Shown here: positions 21,886 through 32,596 of the stretch, piece after piece
How the letters are laid out: each line of letters begins with the position of its first letter
Position numbering within the stretch: position 1 is the stretch's first letter
Source: Strigamia acuminata
Taxonomy: Eukaryota; Arthropoda; Chilopoda; Geophilomorpha; Linotaeniidae
Length of the DNA stretch: 64,000 nucleotides
Direction: 5' to 3'
Assembly: GCA_949358305.1 (NCBI GenBank)
Contig: OX442314.1
Coordinates: forward strand, 30,117,118 to 30,181,117
Notes under the pieces: model-generated
What the model was told of the DNA's origin: nothing
Databases searched by the model: none
What the model saw: the letters and a program-made list of their open reading frames with translations, nothing else
Position numbers and translations under genes: made by a program

Positions 21886-22479
21886 CATCCCCCTTAATAA
21901 CACAATTATATAAAATTTTATAGAGTTTTCGTTATTCTCCTAATTAGCATAAATGCTATTTTCGGACTTGATGTATCTTGGAGATACCGTGACTTCCAAT
22001 TTCGAATTTGAGCTTACATAAACTAACTTGAATTATCTAAGTTCTGATTTTCTGCCGAAATAATCTTTTCTAATAGCCTAAATTCAAGTCCAGAATTTAT
22101 TTCCAAGTCTTCTTTTTGAAGAAACTTTCGTCATACATAAAATCATCATTTGTGTTATCACAAAATATTTATTTCATATGCCTAGTCAGATGTATCGCTA
22201 TAAATATACAATAAATAGCTTTTAGATGATAAGAGTTGACAATTAAGAAATCATAATTGTCCCCCTTAATTGTCATGACCGGAGTCACTTGGTATTCTTT
22301 GTACAATTGACTAATTTAATTAAACTAGTTGTCTTAATAATGTAGCATTACTTTTCAAAATTTTGTTAATTCTAACTTTTATATTTTGTCCCCCTTTTCT
22401 TTAGAAGAGAGGTCATGATTTTTAGAAGAGGATTTTCTGTTTACACTATAATCGGGGAATCTTTGTGTATCATATCATG
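21886..22479 (-). other. Element B 3' region with polypurine tract and extra tract copies
   Basis: Reading on the - strand, TAAGGGGGATG abuts the 3' LTR and is the expected polypurine tract. Similar AAGGGGGAC runs recur at about 22260-22269 and 22389-22397. No coding frame. Confidence 0.7.
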
Positions 22480-23961
22480 TTAATCAACATGATTCTTTGC
22501 TAAATATTGAGCTCGCATATTTGCAAATTTCCGAGATCTCTCAGCCTGCTGTACTGATTTCTTTCGACGTTTTTTCTTTGGGCAGTTACACACAGTGTAC
22601 TCACTTGGCAGTGTAAATGACCGTGACGACCCAACTTTTTGTTTTAGGTCATCTCTGGAAAACCATACATGAATGGGACCCTCATTGGAAAACCATACGT
22701 GGAAAGGACCCATATTTGGAATTGTGAAATCCCGCAACAAACGAGGGGATCTATATTTGACTCTAAGTCGTGGAACTGATGATTGGAAACCTGGGTTTTC
22801 AGTCAGTTTTTGAACATGTTGGTTTGTACTTGAAGTTTCTTCATCACCAGCTGGACTTGGTGACCGAAAACGCTTTTTTGAAGTTCTTAATTCCTCTCGT
22901 TGAGATGAATTATTCTGGATATTGCAGGGTTGCTTTCCAGACGCAAATTGTTGTATCTCCGTCAGATTGACGACTGGGACGGGTTTTAGTCGTTGGTTAC
23001 GGTATTGATTTCGAAATACGAATTGTTGCGCTTCGTTTATATTTTTAAATTCAGCTGAATTTAACTGGTATTGTTTACAATACTGTTCGAATTGATACCG
23101 GATCTCCCGTGGGTTAGTCAAAAAACTTTCTTTTTTAGGTTTAAAATCATTCTCATTATCGTGTTGGTAATACTTTTTCAAGGGAAAAGTTTGCTTGACC
23201 TTTTTTCGATTTGAAATGGGCGTTAGGTAGAATTGTCTTGGCTGGGGACTCTTCTTGGTAGACAAATCATACGTCCGCAAACATGAGTTTGTGATCGGCG
23301 ATCGGGCACGTTGTTGTACGTTATTTGACTGCAAATGTTTGTTTGGAGTCCGAATATCTTTCCTTTGCGTTGATATTGGTGGCCCAAAACTTTTGTTTAC
23401 GGTTCCCAATTCTTTTGATAGCGGTAGGTTAATCGACAGATTAAGGCTAGCCACATATCGTTGTGCTTCAGCTGGATTAGCATATCGAACTGAAATTAGC
23501 TGATCTCGATTGTAAACGAGTTTTAATTTGTTCTGAACAACCGACTGGTTAGTTAACGAACTCTCTGGACGAGAATTATTAGGTTTATAATTCTCTTCCC
23601 CCTTATCTACCGAATTAGGTGGTTTAAACTTTTCTAACTTAGATCCCCTACTGGATGTTTGAAACATAGTATGAGAATCTTGATTCACTAAGTTTCGGCT
23701 GTATGTTTGTGGATTCCGTACTGGATCTTGATGTGAAGATTGAGATTGGGTACGATCTCGCCAGTTCCTAGCTTTTACATAGTCTGAAGCTTCGATTATA
23801 TTTTTAAACTTGGTTTTATCCAGTCCATGACGATTACAATACAGAGTAAAATGATCGGGAATCTTTTCTGTTTGATCGCCAAGTGGTACAGAACTTAAAT
23901 TTAAGTTTGTCTGCTTATTATTTCCTTTTGGATCGATCATATTCAATGGTTTTTGAGCCAT
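22480..23961 (-). CDS. Element B sole protein: 493-residue basic protein with a repeated FxxYC...EAxxFV module
   Basis: Start chosen at the ATG at 23961 (MAQKPLNMIDP); the frame is open a few codons further but without a better start. The protein has at least two clear copies and one weaker copy of a 35-residue module. The copies are near the N terminus (HFTLYCNRHGL ... FKNIIEASDYVKARN), in the middle (QFEQYCKQYQL ... FKNINEAQQFVFRN) and one between them (VYNRDQLISVRYANPAEAQRYV). The linkers are Ser/Asn/Arg-rich. A Cys pair (CNCPKKKRRKK) and a very basic tail rich in RKFANMRAQ end it. Not recognised; not Gag, protease or integrase. The basic tail resembles the Arg-rich ends of the other elements' third genes, but weakly. 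It may bind nucleic acid (inference). A CCAAT/TATA-like promoter lies upstream at 24230-24280. Confidence 0.75.
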   Translation of the reverse strand: MAQKPLNMIDPKGNNKQTNLNLSSVPLGDQTEKIPDHFTLYCNRHGLDKTKFKNIIEASDYVKARNWRDRTQSQSSHQDPVRNPQTYSRNLVNQDSHTMFQTSSRGSKLEKFKPPNSVDKGEENYKPNNSRPESSLTNQSVVQNKLKLVYNRDQLISVRYANPAEAQRYVASLNLSINLPLSKELGTVNKSFGPPISTQRKDIRTPNKHLQSNNVQQRARSPITNSCLRTYDLSTKKSPQPRQFYLTPISNRKKVKQTFPLKKYYQHDNENDFKPKKESFLTNPREIRYQFEQYCKQYQLNSAEFKNINEAQQFVFRNQYRNQRLKPVPVVNLTEIQQFASGKQPCNIQNNSSQREELRTSKKRFRSPSPAGDEETSSTNQHVQKLTENPGFQSSVPRLRVKYRSPRLLRDFTIPNMGPFHVWFSNEGPIHVWFSRDDLKQKVGSSRSFTLPSEYTVCNCPKKKRRKKSVQQAERSRKFANMRAQYLAKNHVD

Positions 23962-24229
23962 AAAAAAATTCAAAATCTGACGATTTTAATTCTTTAATTT
24001 ATAAAGAAGACGAATATAATACACTTTTCAACAAGAAACACTTCTAAACTTTACTTTTGACAAAATAAAATTAAACTTCGCGTTTGTTTGACACGTGTTA
24101 GCTTTTGCAGGTTACACGGCACACAAAATTCGAATCGTGACTGAAATCGGGACGGCGTGGTCAAGATGACTCTGGAACACGTCTTCTGGTCTGGTCTGGA
24201 TGCGAATGATCAGTATCTGATCTGGTCCT

Positions 24230-24280
24230 CCTTTAATAGCAGGGGGCTGGGGATCCCTAGATCTCCCAACTTCTGATTGG
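24230..24280 (-). promoter_or_regulatory. Candidate promoter of the element B gene
   Basis: On the - strand: CCAAT (24280-24276), then TATTAAAGG (24238-24230) about 40 nt later. A start about 30 nt further on would leave an approximately 240-nt leader before the ATG at 23961. On the + strand, CCAATGGTATAAAGG at 24297-24311 is a second, outward-facing promoter-like motif. Confidence 0.45.
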
Positions 24281-24311
24281 CGGATGTTAGTGTCGGCCAA
24301 TGGTATAAAGG

Positions 24312-26920
24312 ACGTTACATCTATTTAGTAGTTCTCTACTAAGTCCGTTCCCTTCGAGATTCAATTTTACCGATAAAATAAAATTCCTTCGGGAAGACAT
24401 TCGTAAAATATTGTATTTTTCAAATGAAAATAAAATAAACTTACTTCAATCTTCTTGAACTTTGGGATTTTTACCAATCCAAATAATTAAATAACTTTTC
24501 TTCAAAAAATATTTTTCTTTGATTATTCCGTTTAGTGTGTAATATCATTACAACCACAGTTTTAATAAAGTTTTCTCAAACTCTCAATTTTTCTTATTCT
24601 TATTCAATTATCGTTCAAATAATCATTCCTTTGTAATTGAAATCTATTTTCGATTCCCAACATTGTGTATTCATTTCCAATAGGAAGAATAATTTGACCA
24701 AGTCTTTACTTTTTCGGGTTTAAATTCCATTTTTCGAGTGTGAAAAAATAAATTTTCACCATCCATCTCCCCCTTTTTTAACAAATTTTTTTAACAAATA
24801 AAAATTCGTTAAAATTCTTTAAATTTGTTTTGCGAGAAAAATTATCTAATTCTCTAATCTTCCAAAAGAAAATATTCGAAATTTTACTTTAAACGATAAA
24901 GTTATTGGTACAAATGTGTACTTGTTTTTCGGGAGAAAACTATTCGACAATCCTTTAGACTTTTGGGTAAAAATTATTCATCAAATCTTTCTTTTTTGAT
25001 GACAATTGCTTTGATTTTTCGAAAGAAAATATCTAGCTAAATTCCACTTTTCCTGAGCGGACAATTGTTTTCACAATTAGTTATTCCTTTGCGATATTTA
25101 CGAAGGACGTGTCTTTGATTATTCGTTTTAATAATTTTCGTCCCCCTTATCTCTAATAACGAGATGTTTTTGCAGAGATCTTTTATCTTTTGAATGAAAG
25201 AATATTTAAATCTCAATTGTCGTAAATACCTTCATCTGCTGCAGCATTTCCTCAATTTGAACTTTTCAAATGAAAAGACAAATCTGGAGAACTTTCACTG
25301 TCAAACTTCTATTCCTATCGCGCCAAAATTCGTAATTCACTGGTTTGGAATTCCGTATAACACGTGACACAATAACAGTATCGATGTCACAATTAAGCAG
25401 TTTACTACTCGGTCCGCGCGAGGACATGTAAATTACTTTTTTCCGATAAAAATAATTTTTCTTTGAAAAATATTTGAAATTGATTTTTCACAACTACTTT
25501 TGAATGAAATAAAATGAAGTTATTCCAACTTTTCGTTAATTGCTCACACATAACATTCCCTTTACTGTGGGATTTGCATCGAAATTCCATTTTTAAAGAA
25601 CCTTTCTTTTACTTATCGCAAATAAAACATATTCAATCGTTTTTCTGATTAAACTTTAACACGTAAATTACGAACGAAATATATGATGACATTCCATTAA
25701 CCTTTAGGAAAATTGACTAAATTCTTAATTTTTAGAGAAAAATAATGTATCTAGAATCTTTCCTTTTCCGAATAAAATCTATGTTCAAAATAGAAGATAA
25801 ATCTTGTGCAATTCTTAGTTTTTTCGAATGGAAAAATACAACTTTTCATCAGCGGTGATTTATTTGATTTTTCCGAAAGAAAAATAATTACTTTGAAACT
25901 TATTTTCTTCGTTTAAATCAGCTATCTGATTTTAAAGCTTCAATCCAATCAAAAAATATTCGCTCCGTAAATATTTCATGTGGCAAAGTTCATAGCCACA
26001 AATGGATTTGTTATTCCGGTTTTAAGAAATCATGTGGGAAAATGTCCGATTAGATTACTAAAAATATTCGTTGTTTTTCAAACAGCTAAATTTCATTTAG
26101 AAATTCTCAAAATTTGGGAGACCCAAATATCGTTGGAAACTTAAAACACTGTTAAATTTCCGAAAGGAAAGATTGAATGAAATCCTTTTACTTTTCCGAG
26201 GGAAAGCGTTTATCGTGATTCGTAACTTTCAATGTAAAAAATACTATTCTATGTGGTCGGCAACTTCATTCGCCGCCATTTTATATTTTCTTAATTTCCA
26301 TTGTCCCGAAGGAAAAAATGTACTTTTTGTGAAAATAGTTAATTCCTTCAAATAAAGGTAATATTCATTTCGATTTGCAAATCTTTTCTGCGAAATGGAG
26401 TGTGTTGTTTTTCTCCAACAACTAAATTATCTTTGGTACCGATGGCAGTGGAAAAATTAGTTCGCGACACTTAAATAAATCTCTACGAACCTTCTGTAAC
26501 ATTTCTCCGCTGTCTTTTATCTGTTGTCCGCCATAATTTCCAAGCATTCGTTCGCACCTTGCGTTGAAGGTTTGAGTAGCTTCCCTGCTGCGTTTGATAC
26601 GGAGATCGACGCGTATTGCTATGGCGCGTGGTCGCTGGCTATCGGTGTCGACGTACAGTTACAAGAAACTTAATTTCTTGTAAATATTTCCAAATAGTTG
26701 CGGTGTTTTCTTCGTTTTAACTTTTCAGGTGGAAAGATAAATTCGTAAGAAGTCCGCCTTCTAAACTTGTATGTTTTTAGCTTTTCGAAATAAAACAAAC
26801 TTCGAAAAAAAATATCTGTATTCTTATTTCACTCGAAACTTTTTTGATTTCTTATTTAAAATACTTCGTATTCCTTAAATTGTCGAACGAAAATAGTAAA
26901 GAGAGTTCACTAAACGTTTC
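24312..26920. other. Element B non-coding interior
   Basis: About 2.6 kb, very AT-rich, with no coding frame of note. It is filled with short imperfect palindromes of the TTTTCnnnGAAAA kind repeated every 60-120 bp, and has further CCCCCTT runs (about 24771 and 25141), which are polypurine on the element's sense strand. Confidence 0.6.
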
Positions 26921-27485
26921 CATTTCGTCAGTTTAACTTTTCACATGAAAATATAAACTGAAAATCTATTTGTCTGTTTTAACTAAAATTTTTTAGTTAA
27001 TATCGGATTCAAGATTCGCTTTTGCAATTCGATCGAATTAATTTGCAACCTATTTCAGTGATCGTGTGATAGGTCTATAACTTCCGAAATTCCTAGTTAA
27101 AGGACTGTTTTGGTGTTTCTCAAGAAAATAAACATGGTTTGAAACTTGTCTGTTTTTTAACTAAATCTTTTAGTTAAATATTTATCTCAAAATTCACTTT
27201 TACAATTCTATCGAATTTAATTGCAACCTAATCTCGGTGGGACCTCCACGTGTGAGATTAGGTGGTAGTCTTTGAAATCCCTAAAATCTTCAAACGAAAA
27301 TAATGAAGGAAAATCTACTACGTATTTCTATTTCATCAGTTTAACTTCTTCACATGGAAATATAAACTGAAAATTTAATCTGTCTATTTTTAACTTAAAT
27401 CTTTTAGTTAAATATTTATCTCCAATATTCACTGTTGCAATTCAATCGAATTTAATTGCAACCTAATCTCGGTGGGACCTCCACG
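26920..27485 (-). repeat. Element B leader: three tandem repeats, two carrying the primer binding site
   Basis: Three diverged units of about 140-230 bp end near 27060, 27260 and 27485. Each has a TTTTAACTAAA ... TTTAGTTAA palindrome and a CAATTC-ATCGAATT block. The last two carry an 18-nt tRNA-Gln primer site. Confidence 0.8.
27466..27483 (-). other. Primer binding site of element B, tRNA-Gln type
   Basis: On the - strand TGGAGGTCCCACCGAGAT, 2 nt from the 5' LTR. It is the complement of the 3' end of an animal tRNA-Gln including CCA. Confidence 0.85.
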
Positions 27486-29388
27486 TGTGACGGTGACGAC
27501 CACAACTCCCATTTAACAATGGTACCGGGAAGAGATCGCAATAAATAAACAGTGAATACAATACGAGATAAATACAAGACAGTTTATTGTTGGTAAACAA
27601 TAATATCAAGGCTAAATTATACATAGGACTAATGCCGACATTTGGCAAGTTAAATCAGCTATTAAACTATACAAAGAATTGGCCAACTGGCCCTAGAATA
27701 ATATCACTACGGGTCTGGAATATGGGAGCGGTTTCCCCATCGCTCGACCTGATTATAGATGTCATCTTAAGCCGGATGGCTGTGTCCTGGAGTCCGATAC
27801 GGCTTCGCTGGTTTCCTTGGTTCGCTGTGTAAACTATCGCACGTCGATAAATCGAATGATCTGAGCATTGCGGTTGACTTTGTCTGCACCGCCACAACTT
27901 TGGGAGGATATTGGTGTAAGTAAATGTATTCATTTACTTATCAATATTCCACTTATGAATTATATTTAATTCATATCGTTGTGAATTCTTATTTAGATAT
28001 TTCGGGAATAAGTTGTCGTCAACTTATCGGTTATATTGAGTTCAATATGAGATTAAGTCTTCTGACTTGATTTTGGTCCAACTGGTTGTCGAGTTTAAGT
28101 TTTGCTGTTATAAATAAAATGAAGATTAAGCTTCCCGTCGCAACACACAATTGCCATCGATTAGAATATACGCCTTGCCATGCAGAACGGTATCAAGCGT
28201 CCCCGGCGTCGCAGCACGGTCGTCCATCGAGTGGTTGACGGTACCACGTACACAGGGGTCGATAGCTCGCGGCTCCGCACAGCAGTTTTATCTCTCGCGG
28301 TACTAATAATAGACCGACTGCTTTGGCATCGAATACCATGAGAATCAGCTTGCCAAACACTTGGTGCTACTCGTGGTTACTGTAAAACAGACTGCTTTGG
28401 CACCATCAGGTGAAGGAACCGATTCTCAACAATACCGATGCTACTCGTGGTAACGGAATACGTTCATACCGAAAAAGACAACTTGGTCCTGTCCGGAGGA
28501 TACTGAATTGCACAACGGCGGGTTCTCCTTCGGCGTCGCAACCGTAAACTGTAACATTTATGCAACATAATGATCCCAGCACTTCGACTTCAATTGCCGG
28601 CGGTGGCATGATTCTGTAGAATCATGCAACGGTTCTTTGCGAATAAATCAACAAAGAACCAAAAGGTTTTTTTACGTGAACAACGAATCATATTTCTTAA
28701 GTAACAATACCAAACAGAAAATAATCAAACAGAGCTGCAGAATGGCCGGTTGTTTGGGTTTATATAACCTGACTGGATTAAGGATTAATCCAGTTATCCA
28801 ATTGGAACATGGGTTCCACGAATCCCTCCAATCCCGTATCACCGGAAGTGGATACGGAGGAACAATGTGCTAATTCTCACCACAACCGGAACTGGATACC
28901 CAGGACCGGAAATGGATCCACCAATCAGATCTATTGGTTGATCGATTGATCACCAAATGTCCTGTCCCGCAGAAAATGGAAGTTACATTGTATTTAACAT
29001 CACAAGACATTAATATATCTTTATATTAATGTTCACAAAGCTTCGTTTCATTCTAGTAAATATAGTTTTATATTTATTTACATGTTTTATATTCATATCT
29101 TGAATTTGCCGCTAAATCGTAATCGCGCCATCTTGTGGCAACATTGCGCATTGACAAATGCGGTTTTAGCAGACGACTCTTCGTGATTCGGCCGGAATCC
29201 TTTGATATCAAGTAGGAATGAGTGTTTATTCTTAATAAACGAACATCTTTGTATTTGAAACATCATAAATAACTTTATTCCAGACATTTATCAGTTTTAC
29301 ACAGAATATCTTCGAGATATCATGATAATGGCGCAACAGCGCTTCTTTCTAAGAAAATAGGCATTTATAGCCATTGTAAACCGTCACA
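27486..29388 (-). repeat. Element B 5' LTR
   Basis: 1903 bp, the same as 19983-21885 in length and in every open frame. Followed by the second CCTA copy. Confidence 0.95.
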
Positions 29389-29392
29389 CCTA

Positions 29393-30247
29393 GTAGACCC
29401 ACGGTTCATCGTAGACAATCACCGACCCGGCGGTTACGAGGTTACCACTTGGACTCAGGACGAGGTCCGGATGCTCGCCAATTTAAGCTTGAAAGCTAAA
29501 AAGGCCAATGAAGAATTAGAAGTGAAGCAAGCGGCCCAATTAGCGATGACTCCCGTCACCGAGGCAACGATCCAATGCGGAGCCACTCAACCAACTGAGG
29601 CGTCCAAGACCCCCACACCGGTGGAGTCTCCCAAGACGATCACACCTCCACCAGGCCCACCAGCCAAGAAGTTGCCGGCATTAAAATCTGTTGTGACGGC
29701 GTATCCTTTCGTGGTTCCGGCAGGCATCACAAATGAACACGCGGCCGAGTGCGAGATTGACCACTACACTCCCATCATCAGGGAAGCCGCCTTGGACATT
29801 TCTCGACGATTGAACAAGAAGCGCAACGTTTATTACCAGTTGCCCATTCTCGTTATGAGATGGATAATGAATCCACTGCGCACTGAGCCTTTTCCTGTGT
29901 TGGAACACATATGGGCACGCTTGCTCGAACGTGTGAGCCAACTTCCCGCCGCCATCCATATCCGCGCAGATTGGAGTGTCGAGCTTCCGACAGCTGAAGA
30001 GGTTTATAACCAGGAACGACAGGCCAGGGATCCACCAATTAACAGTTTGCGCCCGCTACCCGACAGCTTTGCCGCCAGAATTGGTAGACCGAGTACGACG
30101 AGAGGAATTTCCCCGCGGGAAGAAGCCCCACTACCGAGAAGTTCGTCGGAAGACTCGTCGAAACTCGTCATTGACGAGAGTACCGACCCTGAGCCGAACA
30201 AGAAGGATGATGGAGAAGCAGATGGCCGCAAAAGCCCCATCATTTAG
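29393..30247 (+). CDS. E1 third gene (ORF3), exon 2b: C-terminal part
   Basis: Continues 18901-19982 in the same frame after element B and one CCTA copy are set aside. The frame is open from the first base after the duplication. Seen here: a Pro/Thr-rich linker (TPVESPKTITPPPGPPAKK), then a compact helical domain (about 29690-30030: RRLNKKRN, VMRWIMNPL, VLEHIWARLLERV). This domain weakly recalls the C-terminal WL ... RLLRA domain of the A and C third proteins. A Ser/Asp-rich acidic tail follows. Stop at 30245-30247. Confidence 0.75.
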   Translation, partial: VDPRFIVDNHRPGGYEVTTWTQDEVRMLANLSLKAKKANEELEVKQAAQLAMTPVTEATIQCGATQPTEASKTPTPVESPKTITPPPGPPAKKLPALKSVVTAYPFVVPAGITNEHAAECEIDHYTPIIREAALDISRRLNKKRNVYYQLPILVMRWIMNPLRTEPFPVLEHIWARLLERVSQLPAAIHIRADWSVELPTAEEVYNQERQARDPPINSLRPLPDSFAARIGRPSTTRGISPREEAPLPRSSSEDSSKLVIDESTDPEPNKKDDGEADGRKSPII

Positions 30248-30980
30248 TCAGAAACGTTACGTCCACGCATCGCGTCGTGTCGGACGATATTCGTCAAGTT
30301 GAGTTTTTTTTTTAGCCTGTTCAGGCGATCAAAACAATTATTATCCGAGATCGTGTTGTGTTCATTCCTGCTAAACGAACTAATTGTTAAAAAACTTTTA
30401 TGTTTCCTCACCGAAATGTGCAACTAAAGAGTCGACACATTTTTAAACCGAACTAATTTTTGTAATGAAACTTTTTTTCGTGTTGTTTTCTACAGCCCAG
30501 AGGGGTGAATATTTTGAAGAGTTTGTTTTTTCAATTTAAGTTGAACAAAATAATTTAACTGTGATACTTTATTTTTTCATTTTAACAAATGTGAATTTAA
30601 TCTTTGTAACCCGAAAATTTTATTGATACAGATAACATTATATTATTTAACGATAATTTATGTGTGTTTATTTTTCAAGAAATTAACAAGTTTTGAAAGA
30701 ATAAATAGAAAAACTTTCGTTTGAACATTTAATAATTTGGTGATTATTAAAGACTATTTCGGAGTTGAACATGATGAATAAGTCCCGATGAACTATTATA
30801 TATTTTCGTACGAAGATATATAATATACGAGATGAACTATTAAAATTATATACGGAAAAATATAAATTTCATTAGTTGATACATGCGTTAGTTGACTCTA
30901 ACTGAAGAAGATTTGTCATATATCGCAGTGAAGACGAATCAAGAGGGAATATTTTAAGATATGCCCCTTGATAAGGGGGA
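30248..30980 (+). other. E1 3' untranslated region and polypurine tract
   Basis: AT-rich, no coding frame. It ends in ATAAGGGGGA (30971-30980), a polypurine tract like that of element B. Confidence 0.7.
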
Positions 30981-32573
30981 TGTATGACGAACACGGTATT
31001 GTTTATGCAATATCATGCCAAATCCCACCGATAGATGGCGCTGACGTCCATAAGCGGCAAATTCGAATAGAATTTGTCACTTGATGTAAAACCACATAAA
31101 ATATAACTTTTATGTGATTTTAAGACAGAGAATCGACTTTATCTTATATTTATGGAAATAAATACAGATATTATGTTGTTTTGTGGTAACTCTGCAAAGT
31201 TACCTCAAAACTAGGTTTAGGGGATTAAATCTCCCCCTCGCACCTGCTCCCAGCGTGGACCCCCGCGGATCAAGTTGAAAGACTTAATCCAAAAGTGTTC
31301 CTCGCTATCCAGTTCCTGTCCCGACCTAGCAGAGAGCTATGGCCTGAGTATCCAGTTCCTGTTGACCACCTGGACTGGAAATGTGCTCTGAGTATCCCAT
31401 CACGGTGACCAGTGATTGGGGGGATTTGCAGAACCATTGCTCTCATTGGAGCAATGGCCAAGCTATTGTTTTCCCCGAGTATATACTTCCTCGCAACAGG
31501 AAGTAGCTCGCTCTTGACCAGATATTTGACTATATGTTTTCTTGAGCCCATTCTACTACTCCGGTTGTCATGTTGATTGCGCAGACACTTGCTTGTCTGT
31601 TGATTGCGCAGTCAATGCCCCTTATACTGCGGGCCTATGACAACCTACATACGGCGTACACTTGACGTGGAGATGGGTGATATGATGCCTCCATGTCCGG
31701 GTGCCCGATGACGGCTGTGTGGCCGTGAGGAGATCAGGTCGCGGCGATGAGTAGTAAGAATCCCGTCGGGCCGGATATAATTCAACAAGTGTTCCACAAG
31801 GCCTGCCAGTTACAGTAAGCCACGGCTGCCGAACAGCGTGTCGAAAATGTAACATTAGGGTTGAAATAACTAAACTCGGAAAAGTTTAGTTAGATTAAAT
31901 CCCCAGCTAGTTTATGTCACAACTCAGCATTGTGCATAAACACGGATACTTCTTCCAGAACTGTACAAAACTGAAGACTAGCTACATTAGCATTTACTTG
32001 CCAGTAAATGTGTAGCTAAATTGCCAACTTTATGTAAGCAGAATTATTACGAGTATTTACTGAAAAGTAATACTCTAATAAATACATCCATTACACGGAA
32101 CCAGAAGTTATGATTGTAAACTCGCAACAGTTTACTCTCGTATGAAGAACCAATTTGACGTATCACACCAATTATAAATGTCTTAAAACATTTATAAGAG
32201 GTCAATTGGTAAATGGCTCTCACAAGCCATTTAAACCAATAACCGCCCCAAGTTTGTGGCGATGCAGATACAGTCAACCGGAAGTCCTCGGATACTAACC
32301 CTTTCATTACAGATTCGAACCAGGACCAAACAATCAACCGATTCAGACGACATCTTACCAGGGCAAAGCCGATTGATATTATTATAGCGCCACACAGGCA
32401 ACTATATGTATAGTTTAATCGAGAATTCCTTGGCCATTTGTCGGCATAGTTATTGTGTAACTATATTTTATGCAAATTGATTAATATAATCACTTTACGG
32501 TGATTATATTTAGATATCAATAAATATGTTATGTCTTGATAACCACCGGTTTCATTATTTTACCCAGTTCACA
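30981..32573 (+). repeat. Putative E1 3' LTR
   Basis: Begins TGTATGACGAAC directly after the polypurine tract and ends CAGTTCACA; both ends are inferred because the 5' LTR is off the window. It shares GATGGCGC and AGCGGCAAATTC blocks with element B's LTR near the same end. It contains at least eight short hairpins, for example 31185-31204, 32174-32195, 32211-32232 and 32483-32510. ORFs inside are chance. Confidence 0.6.
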
Positions 32574-32596
32574 CTTTAGGTTTGTTAACTTATCTC

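Larger units (their letters stand above)
19983..29388 (-). mobile_element. Element B: non-autonomous LTR element with a single ORF and no gag-pol
   Basis: 9406 bp with equal 1903-bp LTRs (19983-21885 and 27486-29388), termini TGTGACGGT ... ACCGTCACA, and target duplication CCTA (19979-19982 and 29389-29392). Orientation is - strand: the polypurine tract is at 21886-21896 and the primer site at 27466-27483. The 5.6-kb interior holds one convincing gene, 22480-23961, and no trace of protease, RT, RNase H, integrase or CCHC Gag. It must be moved by another element's proteins. Its LTR shares short blocks (GATGGCGC, AGCGGCAAATTC) and the polypurine tract form with E1, so an E1-like element is a plausible helper. 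The reading frames inside both LTRs are identical, so the insertion is recent. Confidence 0.92.
1..32573 (+). mobile_element. E1: Ty3/gypsy-like LTR element, 5' end off window, carrying nested elements A and B
   Basis: The outermost + strand element visible. It enters the window inside pol, continues through a third gene, and ends with a polypurine tract (30971-30980) and a putative 3' LTR (30981-32573). Two complete LTR elements are inserted in it: A at 1539-15060, inside pol, and B at 19983-29388, inside the third gene. Each is flanked by a 4-bp target duplication, and each E1 reading frame continues without error across the insertion. E1's gag, primer site and 5' LTR lie left of the window, so its primer tRNA and its own target duplication cannot be read. 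E1 without A and B would occupy about 9.6 kb of this window. Confidence 0.85.

Noticed and set aside
29471-29480. ATG at 29471 as an independent gene start
   Set aside because: The frame is open back to the first base after element B's target duplication and joins the upstream E1 ORF3 frame exactly.
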